From NCBI GenBank assembly GCA_024761205.1, contig JAMASS010000004.1, forward strand, positions 124,001-188,000: a DNA stretch of 64,000 bases, written 5' to 3'. The DNA is from Limisphaerales bacterium. Its GTDB lineage: Bacteria > Verrucomicrobiota > Verrucomicrobiia > Limisphaerales > AAA164-E04. Positions within the stretch are counted from its first letter, which is position 1, and each line of letters begins with the position of its first letter. A program made the position numbers and the translations under genes. Shown here piece by piece: positions 36,773-45,366 of the stretch. The notes under the pieces are model-generated. The model saw nothing but the letters and a program-made list of their open reading frames with translations. It ran no database searches and had not been told where the DNA came from.

Positions 36773-37702
36773 ATGAAATCCAATTCATCCAAAATTCCGG
36801 TCGGGTTGGCAGTGCTGGCGGCGGCGATTCTGGGTCTCTTTCTCTTTCTGCGGCTGACGGCTCCGTCATTGCCAGAGGAAGAGGCGAAGGAAGCGCCCGA
36901 GGCGGCGAAAACCCCGCCCACGGCTCCGGCCGCCAATCCGCTCGCGGACCAACTGCAGGCCATGCATCGAGGGATGGAGGCCGACCGGCTCGCCCGAGAG
37001 GCCGAGGAGGCGGAGCGCAAACGCCGGGAAAACTGGGAGAAGAACTTCCCCTTCAAACCCACGTATCATCCCACGCTGGTGCATGATCCCGAGCGCTACG
37101 ACGCGAACAATCCGGCCACCTTCAGGGGGGACCCGGAGATGGAGATGGCCGTCAAGCGGCACAGCTATATGGTCTGCTTCTTCAACAATCCGCAGCGGTT
37201 CAGCGTGGAGTTCGAGCAGCTGTATCATCTGCTGGGGGAGATCGACCGGGAGGACAACCCGCTAGTGATGGGCGATGTCTTCAGTCATCTCAAGGACTAT
37301 CATCGGGCGAGGCGCTTTGATCCGGAGGCCTTGCATTCGAAGAAGGAGTGGCGTCCCTATGATCCGGAGCGGGATCCGCCGGATCCTTTGCGGCGCGGGG
37401 TAAGTGAACGGGTTCCGGTGGACGGCAAAACAACTTGGGGAGATCGGGCCAACAGTTTCAGCAATGCGATTGTCGGACTGCTGGGCTTGCCGGAGTATTG
37501 GCCCGACCGGGAACTCCTTGATGTTCACGTGGCCCGGGAGATGCGGGATCGGCTGTTGCGGGAGATTCCTTCGGAGAATATCGGCGAGCAGGCCGGTTTC
37601 TTCGGCTACGACGGCGATGTTCAAAGAAGCCTGAAAGCCGGGGATCGTCTCCTGACGCCTTTTCCGCATCACGCCGCTCCCTCCGGCGAGCCGAACCGCT
37701 GA
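36773..37702 (+). CDS. Membrane-anchored protein of unknown function, paralogue A
   Basis: 309 residues. One N-terminal membrane span (VGLAVLAAAILGLFLFLRL, residues 10-28), then a Glu/Ala/Pro-rich linker, a charged helix (ADRLAREAEEAERKRRENWE) and a globular part. It shares with the next gene the blocks NFPFKPTYHPTLVHDP, CFFNNPQRFSVEFEQLYHLL, GEIDREDNPLVMGDVFSHLK-DYHRA, a central TTWGD and the C-terminal LKAGDRLL. So the pair arose by duplication. No family recognised. It is probably held in the inner membrane with its domain outside. The terminator at 37744-37776 ends its transcript. Confidence 0.65.
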   Translation: MKSNSSKIPVGLAVLAAAILGLFLFLRLTAPSLPEEEAKEAPEAAKTPPTAPAANPLADQLQAMHRGMEADRLAREAEEAERKRRENWEKNFPFKPTYHPTLVHDPERYDANNPATFRGDPEMEMAVKRHSYMVCFFNNPQRFSVEFEQLYHLLGEIDREDNPLVMGDVFSHLKDYHRARRFDPEALHSKKEWRPYDPERDPPDPLRRGVSERVPVDGKTTWGDRANSFSNAIVGLLGLPEYWPDRELLDVHVAREMRDRLLREIPSENIGEQAGFFGYDGDVQRSLKAGDRLLTPFPHHAAPSGEPNR

Positions 37703-37743
37703 CCCGAACGGCCAAGGTCTTTGCAGACGGCCAACCCCTTCAC

Positions 37744-37776
37744 GGCCAAGTCCTTTTCCGGGGCTTGGCCTTTTTT
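37744..37776 (+). terminator. Intrinsic terminator after paralogue A
   Basis: GGCCAAG (37744-37750) pairs with CTTGGCC (37764-37770), followed by TTTTTT. The 50 bases before it (CCGAACGGCCAAGGTCTTTG...) closely match the bases after paralogue B, so gene and terminator were duplicated together. Confidence 0.85.
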
Positions 37777-37819
37777 ACTGCGCTTGAAGTTTCCCGAAAC
37801 CCATCCCTATGCTGCGGCC

Positions 37820-38797
37820 ATGAAAACAAACCTTTACGTCTATGCCGGGCTGGCGGGCGGGGCGCTGGTCATTCTCTGGCTTGTCTTCGGGTGGCCGTCT
37901 GCAAAGACTCGCCCGGTCACGGAAGAGACCGCTTCTCTCTCTTCACCCGCTGTCGCCGAAGCGGAGACTTCGGAACCGGCGGACAGCGCTTACCGGCGGT
38001 TGCAGAAACAACGGACGCAGGGCAGTGCCTTTCCGGAATACTTTGTCAACGGGCGTCCGGCAACGCCGGAGGAAGTCGCGCAAATCAAGGCTCAGGACAA
38101 ACGTGTTGCCGAAGAACGACGGCGCCAAACCGAGGAAGCGGCCTATTGGGAAACGCGGCAGGAATGGATTGAAAATTTCCCCTTCGAGCCGACGCCTCAT
38201 CCCGAAATCACCTATGACCCGGAGGTGCTGGAAGAGAAGAGGCTGGAGCTGGACGAGGAAGGCTGGCCGATTGTGGAGCTGGACGAGGAAGGCTGGCCGA
38301 TTATTGAGCCGATTGAGGACCGGCGACGCGAGCAAATGCTCACTCTATTGGAGCGGAATCGCTTTTTGTGTTACTTCTACAACGAAAGCCCTCAGCGTTA
38401 CTCGCCGGGGTTCGAGCAGATGCACGGCATCCTTGCTGAGTCCTCGCTGGAAGAGGATCCTGTTATTTGGGGCCGAGTCTTTACCCATTTGGTGCAGTAT
38501 CATCGGGCTGCCATGCACGATCCCAATAAACCTTTTCCCGTAAAACAGGTGGGAAGGACTTGGGGAGAGGAAAAGGAGGACACATGGAATTCCATGATAG
38601 GGTGGCTTACTTGGCGGAGGGGATTGGACGGCAGCGGCAAGCATGAAACCCTGCTTTCAGAGGAAGAAGCGATTGCTGTGCGAGAACGTTTGATTAACGA
38701 GCTCCCGGCTGAACTGTTCATCGACCAACCAATTATCGTTGGCCACCACAAGTATGATGACATGCTGAAACCCGGCGACCTGCTGCTCATCCGCTAA
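37820..38797 (+). CDS. Membrane-anchored protein of unknown function, paralogue B
   Basis: 325 residues from the ATG at 37820; the frame is open to 37721 across the upstream terminator, so the later start is preferred. An N-terminal membrane span (YVYAGLAGGALVILWLVFGW) is followed by a linker, a basic/acidic helix and the family blocks NFPFEPTPHPEITYDP, CYFYNESPQRYSPGFEQMHG, EEDPVIWGRVFTHLVQYHRA, TWGEEKEDTWNSMIGWL and LKPGDLLLIR. It differs from paralogue A by an N-terminal insertion (SAFPEYFVNGRPATPEEVAQ) and a tandem ten-residue repeat ELDEEGWPIV. Function unknown. Confidence 0.65.
   Translation: MKTNLYVYAGLAGGALVILWLVFGWPSAKTRPVTEETASLSSPAVAEAETSEPADSAYRRLQKQRTQGSAFPEYFVNGRPATPEEVAQIKAQDKRVAEERRRQTEEAAYWETRQEWIENFPFEPTPHPEITYDPEVLEEKRLELDEEGWPIVELDEEGWPIIEPIEDRRREQMLTLLERNRFLCYFYNESPQRYSPGFEQMHGILAESSLEEDPVIWGRVFTHLVQYHRAAMHDPNKPFPVKQVGRTWGEEKEDTWNSMIGWLTWRRGLDGSGKHETLLSEEEAIAVRERLINELPAELFIDQPIIVGHHKYDDMLKPGDLLLIR
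38246..38305 (+). repeat. Two tandem 30-bp units inside paralogue B
   Basis: GAGCTGGACGAGGAAGGCTG plus GCCGATT and three more bases is repeated directly (38246-38275, 38276-38305), encoding ELDEEGWPIV then ELDEEGWPII. The first 27 bases are identical, so the duplication is recent. It keeps the frame. Confidence 0.9.
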
Positions 38798-38823
38798 CCC
38801 GAACGAGCAAGGTCTTTGCAGAC

Positions 38824-38854
38824 GGCCAAGATTTTCAGTGGCTTGGCCATTTTT
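38824..38854 (+). terminator. Intrinsic terminator after paralogue B
   Basis: GGCCAAG (38824-38830) pairs with CTTGGCC (38842-38848), followed by ATTTTTG. The preceding bases (CCCGAACGAGCAAGGTCTTTG) match those after paralogue A. Confidence 0.8.
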
Positions 38855-39065
38855 GTGATGCGCCGACAAGGAAGGACGGGATCATTGGACTTATGGAGAT
38901 GAAGAATCTCACTGAACGCATGGAGAGTTGAGCGAATCCATTCCATTTTTGCTTGTATCATCGCAAATGTTTGCTTGCCGGAATGGTATCGGAAACGCAT
39001 TGAAGCGTTGATTGACTGGTTTCACCAGCAATTTTTACGGTCGCGCATTCCAGGAGGTCATCGCC

Positions 39066-39602
39066 ATGACAGAACGCAGCGAAGCAACAAATCCGAAACG
39101 CTTGATCGGAATGGTCGCCTTGGGCGTCTTGTCCGTGGCCTTCATCCTCTGGGTGGGGCGGGAGAAAGACTCGCCCCGCATCCGCCAGCAGCCCCGCCTT
39201 GACGCCGGAAGAAGAGGAACGGTGGGAAAGTAGGAGCGGCAAAAGCACATCGATGTGGCCGATGCCCGCTACGATTTAGAGCAATTTCAATCCAAGAGCA
39301 GCCCGCGCGAGCAGGCGCTGGCGGATTTAGACGACTTCGCCAACGATGTCATGTTCAGGAATGCCCTATCCGGGAGAATAGATAATACTGACGAAGAGGA
39401 GGTCATTATGTCCTTGCTCTCCCTGAGTGCGAGTCCGCCGATATTCGACGACGATGCGTCGCTTGACATGGAATGGATTGAGGAAACCGACCGGACCCTC
39501 GGCGTCAACGCGGCATCGACTGCGTTTCATGTTCGGCTCCCATCTTCGGGCGGAACTTCCTCTCCTTGTTCTCGGGGCCGGACCTATCCTTTCCTTCCCT
39601 GA
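39066..39602 (+). pseudogene. Membrane-anchored protein gene interrupted by TAG
   Basis: A perfect AGGAGG (39052-39057) sits 8 bases before ATG 39066. The frame encodes a basic N-terminus and one membrane span (LIGMVALGVLSVAFILWVG), reaches a TAG at 39231-39233, and then stays open in the same frame as HIDVADARYDLEQFQSKSSP, REQALADLDDFANDVMFRNA and EEVIMSLLSLSASPPIFDDD to 39602. Just before the TAG another frame reads TPEEEERWE, so there may instead be two compensating frameshifts around 39200-39235. The architecture (span, linker, acidic domain) resembles paralogues A and B, but I see no shared motifs. Either a decayed gene or a short peptide. Confidence 0.45.
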
Positions 39603-39645
39603 CACAACCCAAAGAAAGAGGATATGAGCCAACTCACGTTGGCTG

Positions 39646-42600
39646 CTAAGGGTTCTTTTCTATGGCTCCGCCGTCACCTTGCTCCTGCAACCGGAACATG
39701 CTATGAGACGTTTTCCGAAACGCTAGATCCAACGCGGGCAGCCGTTGTAATGCGTCATTCCCCAAATACTTCCCAGCGATCGCCTGCTGACAAACACTCC
39801 AGGCCTCCGTAATATTCCCCTGACGCCAATAAGTCTCGATCATCAGTGCCAGGGTTCGATAAGGCGCTAAGTCATCGAACTCGTAGTTGGTCGGACCCAA
39901 ACCGAAGTCCTGACTGAACGCCAAGCCCGCCAGTTCAAAGAAACGCTCATCATCACCCCGATCCCAAGACAACTCGGCCAAGTGCATCCGATAGACCCGC
40001 TGGAACGAAGGATCCAGTTCAATCAATCGCTTCAACACCATCTCTATTTCCGCAGCATCAGGAATATGAAAGGCCGAACGACTGCTCCGATAGTCTTGCA
40101 GAAGATATTTGGCATATTTCCTCAAGAGATCCGTATCCGATTCCGCCTGTTTCAGAATCGCCTCTCGATGCCCGCCGAGAAACGCCACCTCCCCTCCCCA
40201 CGGTGTCCGGAAATCTGCGATCTCCGCCGACATGGCCAAGGCCAAGGGATCGTCACCAAACTGGCGCAACCATTGATTCAAGATCGTTCGAAAGTATTCC
40301 GGATCGTACGTCTTACGCTCGAGAAAGAACGAGGCAATCGCCCGGAAATCAGGCTGGCTGAGGGTATGGGTTGAAAGATATCGGCCCAGCAAGGTGGTCG
40401 GTCGTGGACTGTACAGTTCGTTGAACTGCGCCCAGTAATTAGCCACTCGCCGCTCAAAGAACCCCCGCTGTGCCAAGTACTCCAGTCTCGGAAAAAAATC
40501 CGAATGGACCAACGCATCATCCGGCGTGGTGAAATACCCGTTTTGGTGAGACACCAACTCCGTAGTGAGAAAGACAGGAAATCGCAATATATCGATCTGC
40601 TTAAAATGATCGTGTATCCGAGGCCGGTAGAAACGCGCCTCCAAGTCTTCCAAATCCACGGAAAGCGGCTCCAGCGAACCAATCAAAATCAAATCCGACT
40701 CCATCCCCATCCAAATACTGAGGTGAGGAAAGACAAAGGAGAAAGTTGCCAGAACCGTTTGGAGCGCATCGTTGTTTGTTTCGTATAACTGCACCCGCTG
40801 AGCCATCACGCCACCGGGTTTTAACTTTGAACGACAATCCTCATAGTACTCCGCCGAGAACACACCCGAGACGCCCGCCAACCAAGGATTTGACGGCTCG
40901 CTGATGATCACGTCGTACTCATGCTCCGTGAGTTTCAGAAAGGACTTTGCATCTTCCACCGCCAGATGCATGCGCTCGTTATTCAACGCGTCATCATTGG
41001 CCTTCTTGAAGAACCGAGCCGCCTCCACGACTTCGGGGGAAATCTCTACTGTGTCCAAGCGCTGGACGGTTTCATACCGCAAAACAGCGCCGCAAGTAAT
41101 GCCACTACCAAGCCCAACCACCAACACGTTCTCAGCCCTTGGATGAAGCAGTAGCGGAATATGGCCACTCAAAAGTTGAGTCAGCATATCCCCTGCGGTG
41201 CTCGCGTCGACCTTTCCGTTGACCCGAAGACTCAACAGATTGTCCTCGTCAGAATCATAAGAATTCACAGTCACCGTAGCCCCGGTGCCATCCCGGTGAT
41301 AAAGGATCTCACTATTATACGCCAATCGACGCACCTCTTCCATACTAGCCGGCGGTGCGGCTCGACGCCAAAGCCCTTGAGTAAGTACCCATTGCCAAGT
41401 CGTCCCAAAGCGACCGCCCGCAAACGAGACGATCCCTAGGACCAACAATGGCAGACCAACAAACGCAAAGCGTCGCAACTGATCTGCTCCCCGCATCAAA
41501 ATGACCATTCCAATGACCACGTTAACGGCAATTCCCAAACCGAAGACCCGTGAGAGGCCCAACAGCGGCAAAAGCACCAGCCCCGTGAGAGCCGCCCCCA
41601 AAACGGTTCCCACCGTGTTCACCGAAAAGACTAACCCCACACGTCTGCCAGTCTTCGACACCTCCTCAGTAGCAATTCGGCTCACCAAAGGCAAAGTCAT
41701 GCCCAGACAAACCGTGGGCACAAACATGACCAAAAAACAGATCGACGCCTGCACCAAATGATACAGCGGATACGCCTCCGGTGTTCGATTCAACACATTG
41801 GCAAACCGAACAAACCAATACGGGAGATATTCAAACGTAAAAAGAGAGGCAAAGATGGTGCACCCCACCAAGATCTCCAACCAAGCAAACAAGCGCACCC
41901 GATCCCGAACGCCACGCCATCGCCCGATGAACCAAGCACCAACAGCAATACCAGAAATGAATGTAATCAACATCACCGAGAAACCATGGGAACTCGAGCC
42001 TAGCACCATCCCCAACATTCGTGCCCACGCCACCTCGTAGAGCATGGCCACAAATCCGGATAGCGCGATCAACCACAGAATGAGCTTCTGAACCGATCCC
42101 TGCTGCTCGACTGAGGCGGGAGTGGTCGACGATTGCTGAGGAGCCTCATTGTTCTCCTCTCCAAGGTAGCCACTCATTCCGAGTGCCCCCGCCCCCGCGA
42201 CCAAATTCATCGCCGCGGCTAGAAACACGGTCATCTGCAATCCACCCCCAGGAATGAGCCAGAACTCGGCTAAAACCACCCCCATCACCGCACCAGCGCT
42301 GTTCACAAAATAAAGGGCGGAAACCCGCTCTTGGAGCTCACCCAGGGTTCTCGTCACCAGACGCGTCAACACCGGCAACACCCCCCCCATCAAAACGGTG
42401 GGCACAAACAACATAGCGAGTCCAAACGCAAACTTAAGGCCCAAGGCCATCGCACCTCCCATGCCCGCCTTGGCCGCCAGCCCAAAATAGATCGACTGAG
42501 CCACCTCGAAGTACCAAGGAAACAGCCAGGCATAGATGCCAATGACAATCTCCAGCCACCCATAAAGAGCGAGTGGTCGCCGCACTCGATCAGCCAATGA

Positions 42601-42813
42601 TCCCAGAAGCGCATTCCCCAGAGCCAAGCCTCCCATAAAAACCACCAACACCGCCACAACCGCATAACTAGTATGCCCCATGAAGAGCGCTAGGTAGCGC
42701 ATCCACACGACCTGATAGACCAGTGCCGCAATCCCCGACACCAAAAGACAAAAAAACGCCGTCCAATAGACAAAACGAAAACCCGGGGCACCTGTCTCAG
42801 GGGAGTTCATCAT
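39646..42813 (-). CDS. Fused multi-span membrane protein with spermidine-synthase-like domain
   Basis: 1055 residues. Residues about 10-470 hold roughly 12-14 membrane spans in MFS-like duplicated halves (ALVYQVVWMRYLALFMGHTS; YEVAWARMLGMVLGSSSHGF). Residues about 490-740 are a class I methyltransferase fold of the spermidine-synthase type: GTGATVTVNSYDSDEDNLLS, NVLVVGLGSGITCGAVL (nucleotide loop), LDTVEISPEVVEAARFFKKA, VIISEPSNPWLAGVSGVFSA. The remaining 300 residues are helical and could contain TPR-like repeats (RLIELDPSFQRVYRMHLAEL). Such fused proteins are frequent in Verrucomicrobia and Planctomycetes; whether they make polyamines is doubtful because the aminopropyl-acceptor residues vary. 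Stand-alone gene. Confidence 0.85.
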   Translation of the reverse strand: MMNSPETGAPGFRFVYWTAFFCLLVSGIAALVYQVVWMRYLALFMGHTSYAVVAVLVVFMGGLALGNALLGSLADRVRRPLALYGWLEIVIGIYAWLFPWYFEVAQSIYFGLAAKAGMGGAMALGLKFAFGLAMLFVPTVLMGGVLPVLTRLVTRTLGELQERVSALYFVNSAGAVMGVVLAEFWLIPGGGLQMTVFLAAAMNLVAGAGALGMSGYLGEENNEAPQQSSTTPASVEQQGSVQKLILWLIALSGFVAMLYEVAWARMLGMVLGSSSHGFSVMLITFISGIAVGAWFIGRWRGVRDRVRLFAWLEILVGCTIFASLFTFEYLPYWFVRFANVLNRTPEAYPLYHLVQASICFLVMFVPTVCLGMTLPLVSRIATEEVSKTGRRVGLVFSVNTVGTVLGAALTGLVLLPLLGLSRVFGLGIAVNVVIGMVILMRGADQLRRFAFVGLPLLVLGIVSFAGGRFGTTWQWVLTQGLWRRAAPPASMEEVRRLAYNSEILYHRDGTGATVTVNSYDSDEDNLLSLRVNGKVDASTAGDMLTQLLSGHIPLLLHPRAENVLVVGLGSGITCGAVLRYETVQRLDTVEISPEVVEAARFFKKANDDALNNERMHLAVEDAKSFLKLTEHEYDVIISEPSNPWLAGVSGVFSAEYYEDCRSKLKPGGVMAQRVQLYETNNDALQTVLATFSFVFPHLSIWMGMESDLILIGSLEPLSVDLEDLEARFYRPRIHDHFKQIDILRFPVFLTTELVSHQNGYFTTPDDALVHSDFFPRLEYLAQRGFFERRVANYWAQFNELYSPRPTTLLGRYLSTHTLSQPDFRAIASFFLERKTYDPEYFRTILNQWLRQFGDDPLALAMSAEIADFRTPWGGEVAFLGGHREAILKQAESDTDLLRKYAKYLLQDYRSSRSAFHIPDAAEIEMVLKRLIELDPSFQRVYRMHLAELSWDRGDDERFFELAGLAFSQDFGLGPTNYEFDDLAPYRTLALMIETYWRQGNITEAWSVCQQAIAGKYLGNDALQRLPALDLAFRKTSHSMFRLQEQGDGGAIEKNP

Positions 42814-42904
42814 GGGGAGGGGATGCTATTACGCCGAACTATCAAGGCAATGTCTTTCAGACGGAATCCAGCCCCAAAAGCCGTGCCCACTCCCAAGGCT
42901 GGCG

Positions 42905-43051
42905 TTATCCCAACTCCCGCTCAAGGACGGTTAAAAACGCGAGAAACGGAGGCAGTTGATTTTCTCCCCAAAACGCCAACCGGCATCCATCCAAGTCGAA
43001 GACGGCAAATTCGAGCACCTCATAGGAATCAGTAGACGGCTCATCCTTCAT
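42905..43051 (-). pseudogene. Glyoxalase/VOC-type fragment
   Basis: A minus-strand frame ending at TAA 42905 reads STDSYEVLEFAVFDLDGCRL AFWGENQLP. E-F-x-V-x-D-x-D-G-x-x-L-x-F is the C-terminal strand pair of VOC (glyoxalase/bleomycin resistance) proteins. Only this end is visible; the rest is missing. Confidence 0.45.
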
Positions 43052-43080
43052 ACGACTCTCATTAGTTTCGGCTCCTTTAC

Positions 43081-43450
43081 TTAAGCGAGAACAGTCTTCC
43101 TCTGATGAATGAAAATCTCACTTCCATCGGGGTCCGGCACGATAACAAAACGACAGGTGGGCGTTTCAGTAATCTCGCCCCGAAAGGTTACCGCATGCCC
43201 TTGAAGACGATCAACTTCAACATCCAAATCGGAAACTTCAACCGCAATCTAGGCCTCTCGACCGGTGCCAAATACGACTCATCGGCGGCGCTGATCACGA
43301 AGGTCGCATCACCCAAATCGTACTCAACCCACTCACCACCAACCTCCTCTGCGTCAACTCGAAACCAAGAATCTTCTCATAGAAATGGCGGGAAGTTACT
43401 ATGTCACGAACAAGACAGGCAATAAACGCAATATTTTTGATCACAGCAGA
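43081..43450 (-). pseudogene. VOC-family (glyoxalase-like) protein, frameshifted
   Basis: From about 43450 the minus strand reads VIKNIAFIACLVRDIVTSRH FYEKILGFEL, the usual VOC start; after a shift EEVGGEWVEYDLGDATFVIS; after another FEVSDLDVEVDRLQGHAVTF and RFVIVPDPDGSEIFIHQRK to a TAA at 43081. At least two frameshifts. The PDPDGSEIFIHQ end carries the usual metal-ligand region. A second VOC fragment lies directly downstream, so a pair of such genes has decayed here. Confidence 0.7.
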
Positions 43451-43504
43451 AGGAACTACACGAAAGGCAGAGTTAACTAAAAAGAAACCGGAGGAAGCGA
43501 ACAG

Positions 43505-43690
43505 TTACTTCGCTTCCTCCGAAGATGGCTCCCAAGTTTCGGGATGGGGCAAATTATCGTTATTCCAGCGGCATCGAGCTTCCAGCGTGCGAGCACCTAG
43601 TTTGGCCTAGAGAGCGGATTCGACATGGCCGTCGGCAAAGACAGAATTGATCCCTACTATATGCTGTTGCTTTTCGGTCCGAACCGTGTC
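43505..43690 (-). pseudogene. C-terminal remnant of an H-X9-DG pseudopilin-like protein
   Basis: The minus strand reads HIVGINSVFADGHVESAL, an in-frame TAG at about 43607, then LEARCRWNNDNLPHPETWEP and a TAA at 43505. INxxFADGHVE followed by W-N-x-D-N-x-P-H-P-E-T-W is the C-terminal signature of DUF1559/H-X9-DG prepilin-like proteins, abundant in Planctomycetes and Verrucomicrobia. The prepilin N-terminus was not found. Confidence 0.6.
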
Positions 43691-43905
43691 CACTGGACTA
43701 AGTAAGAAACTAGCGATCCCAAATCCATTAACCCTCCCCCTTAAACCTTCTGACAAAAATCATAAGCCACAGAACCGATAAAGCATAAACAATGCCGAGG
43801 CATTCCTGCAAAGCCCCCCAAAGGGGATGACTCTCGCCCTACCAAATGCTTCCGAATTGTCAAACACCGTTGAACATGACACATTCCCACAGAACTCAGT
43901 TTTTC

Positions 43906-45339
43906 ATGAAAAAGCCCACTCTTTTAGCACTAGCCATCTCCCTGATGAGTTGGACCATCCTCGGTTTGGCCGCTCCCAAAAACATCGTGATGTTTATCGT
44001 CGACGATCAAGGATTAGACGCCGGTTGTTACGGAAACGAAGTGATTCAAACCCCAAATCTGGATCAACTAGCCCGTGAAGGCACTCGATTCACCAACGCC
44101 TTCTGTACGACGGCGAGCTGCAGCGCCAGTCGATCAGTCATCTTGAGCGGGCTGCACAATCATGCCAACGGCCAATACGGACACCAACATGGCTACAACA
44201 ACTTTCACACGCGGACCCATATCCAATCACTTCCGGTACTGTTGGCGGACGCCGGTTACCGCACAGCATCCGTCGGCAAGTACCACGTGCAACCGGAAGC
44301 CGTCTATCATTTCCACCACTATCTCAAAGGGAATCAAGGCGGTTCACGAAATCCCGTGACGATGGCCGACATCAGTGCGCCATTCATCACTCAAGACCCC
44401 GAGCGACCGTTCTTTCTCTATTTCTGCACATCCGACCCTCATCGCGGCGGCGGCTACGCCACGAACCTTCCCCATGCCCCAAACTATTTCGGGAATAACC
44501 AATCCTACGACGGGGTTACCGAAGTGACCTATCATCCAGAGGACGTCATCGTCCCTCCTTACCTGCCAGACACACCGGAGTGCCGCGCGGAATTGGCCCA
44601 ATATTACCAATCCGTCTCCCGAATAGACCAAGGCCTCGGCCGATTGATCGAAATCCTCAAGGCCAACGACCTCTACGAAAACACCTTGATTCTTTATCTC
44701 TCGGACAACGGCATTGCCTTCCCCGGTGCGAAAACAACGCTCTATGACCCCGGGATGAATTTGCCGCTGATCATCCGCAGCCCCGATCAAGAAAAACGGG
44801 GCATCGTCACCGAAGCCATGGTGTCGTGGGTCAGCCTCACCCCAACCCTACTCGACTATGCCGGAATCGATCTCGCAACCCTCAAATCCGACGGCAAGCC
44901 CTACCGATTTCACGGACGCTCCTTTCACGGCATTCTCTCCGAAACGGATCCTGAAGGATGGGATCACGTCTTTGCCTCACACACCTTCCATGAAATCACC
45001 ATGTACTATCCTATGCGTGCGATTCGAACCAAACGCTACAAATATATCCTCAACCTCGCCCATCAGCTGCCCTACCCCTTTGCCTCGGACCTTTACGCCG
45101 CCCCCACCTGGCAAGAGGTCATCAAGAGCAACACTAAGAAGTATGGCCAACGAGACGTCAGCGCCTATCTCCAGAGACCCCGACACGAACTCTACAACGT
45201 CGAAGTGGATCCCCAAGAAATCGTCAACCTAGCTGAAAACCCGGAATTCTCCCGAACGCTCAGCAACCTACAAAGGCGCTTGAAGGTTTTTCAAAAAGAC
45301 AGCCAGGATCCCTGGATCGTCAAGTATCGCTACGAATAG
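43906..45339 (+). CDS. Sulfatase, N-sulfoglucosamine-sulfohydrolase-like
   Basis: 477 residues from the ATG at 43906, which puts a signal peptide first (MKKPTLLALAISLMSWTILG). Sulfatase domain: KNIVMFIVDDQGLDAGCYGN with the metal Asp pair; formylglycine motif SCSASRSVILSGLHNHANGQ with Cys72 (C-x-A-S-R, Ala where most sulfatases have Pro, as often in SGSH-like subfamily S1_8); GKYHVQP; LYLSDNGIAFPGAKTTLYDP; and C-terminal HELYNVEVDPQEIVNLAENP. By similarity it would remove sulfate from N- or O-sulfated aminosugars outside the cytoplasm. It needs a formylglycine-generating enzyme, not seen here. Flanked upstream by decayed genes. Confidence 0.9.
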   Translation: MKKPTLLALAISLMSWTILGLAAPKNIVMFIVDDQGLDAGCYGNEVIQTPNLDQLAREGTRFTNAFCTTASCSASRSVILSGLHNHANGQYGHQHGYNNFHTRTHIQSLPVLLADAGYRTASVGKYHVQPEAVYHFHHYLKGNQGGSRNPVTMADISAPFITQDPERPFFLYFCTSDPHRGGGYATNLPHAPNYFGNNQSYDGVTEVTYHPEDVIVPPYLPDTPECRAELAQYYQSVSRIDQGLGRLIEILKANDLYENTLILYLSDNGIAFPGAKTTLYDPGMNLPLIIRSPDQEKRGIVTEAMVSWVSLTPTLLDYAGIDLATLKSDGKPYRFHGRSFHGILSETDPEGWDHVFASHTFHEITMYYPMRAIRTKRYKYILNLAHQLPYPFASDLYAAPTWQEVIKSNTKKYGQRDVSAYLQRPRHELYNVEVDPQEIVNLAENPEFSRTLSNLQRRLKVFQKDSQDPWIVKYRYE

Positions 45340-45366
45340 AACGGAGATCAAAAGCCTCCCCGCCGA

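Noticed and set aside
37721-37819. Upstream extension of paralogue B
   Set aside because: The frame is open, but it would start inside the terminator of paralogue A, and the ATG at 37820 places the membrane span at the N-terminus as in the sister protein.
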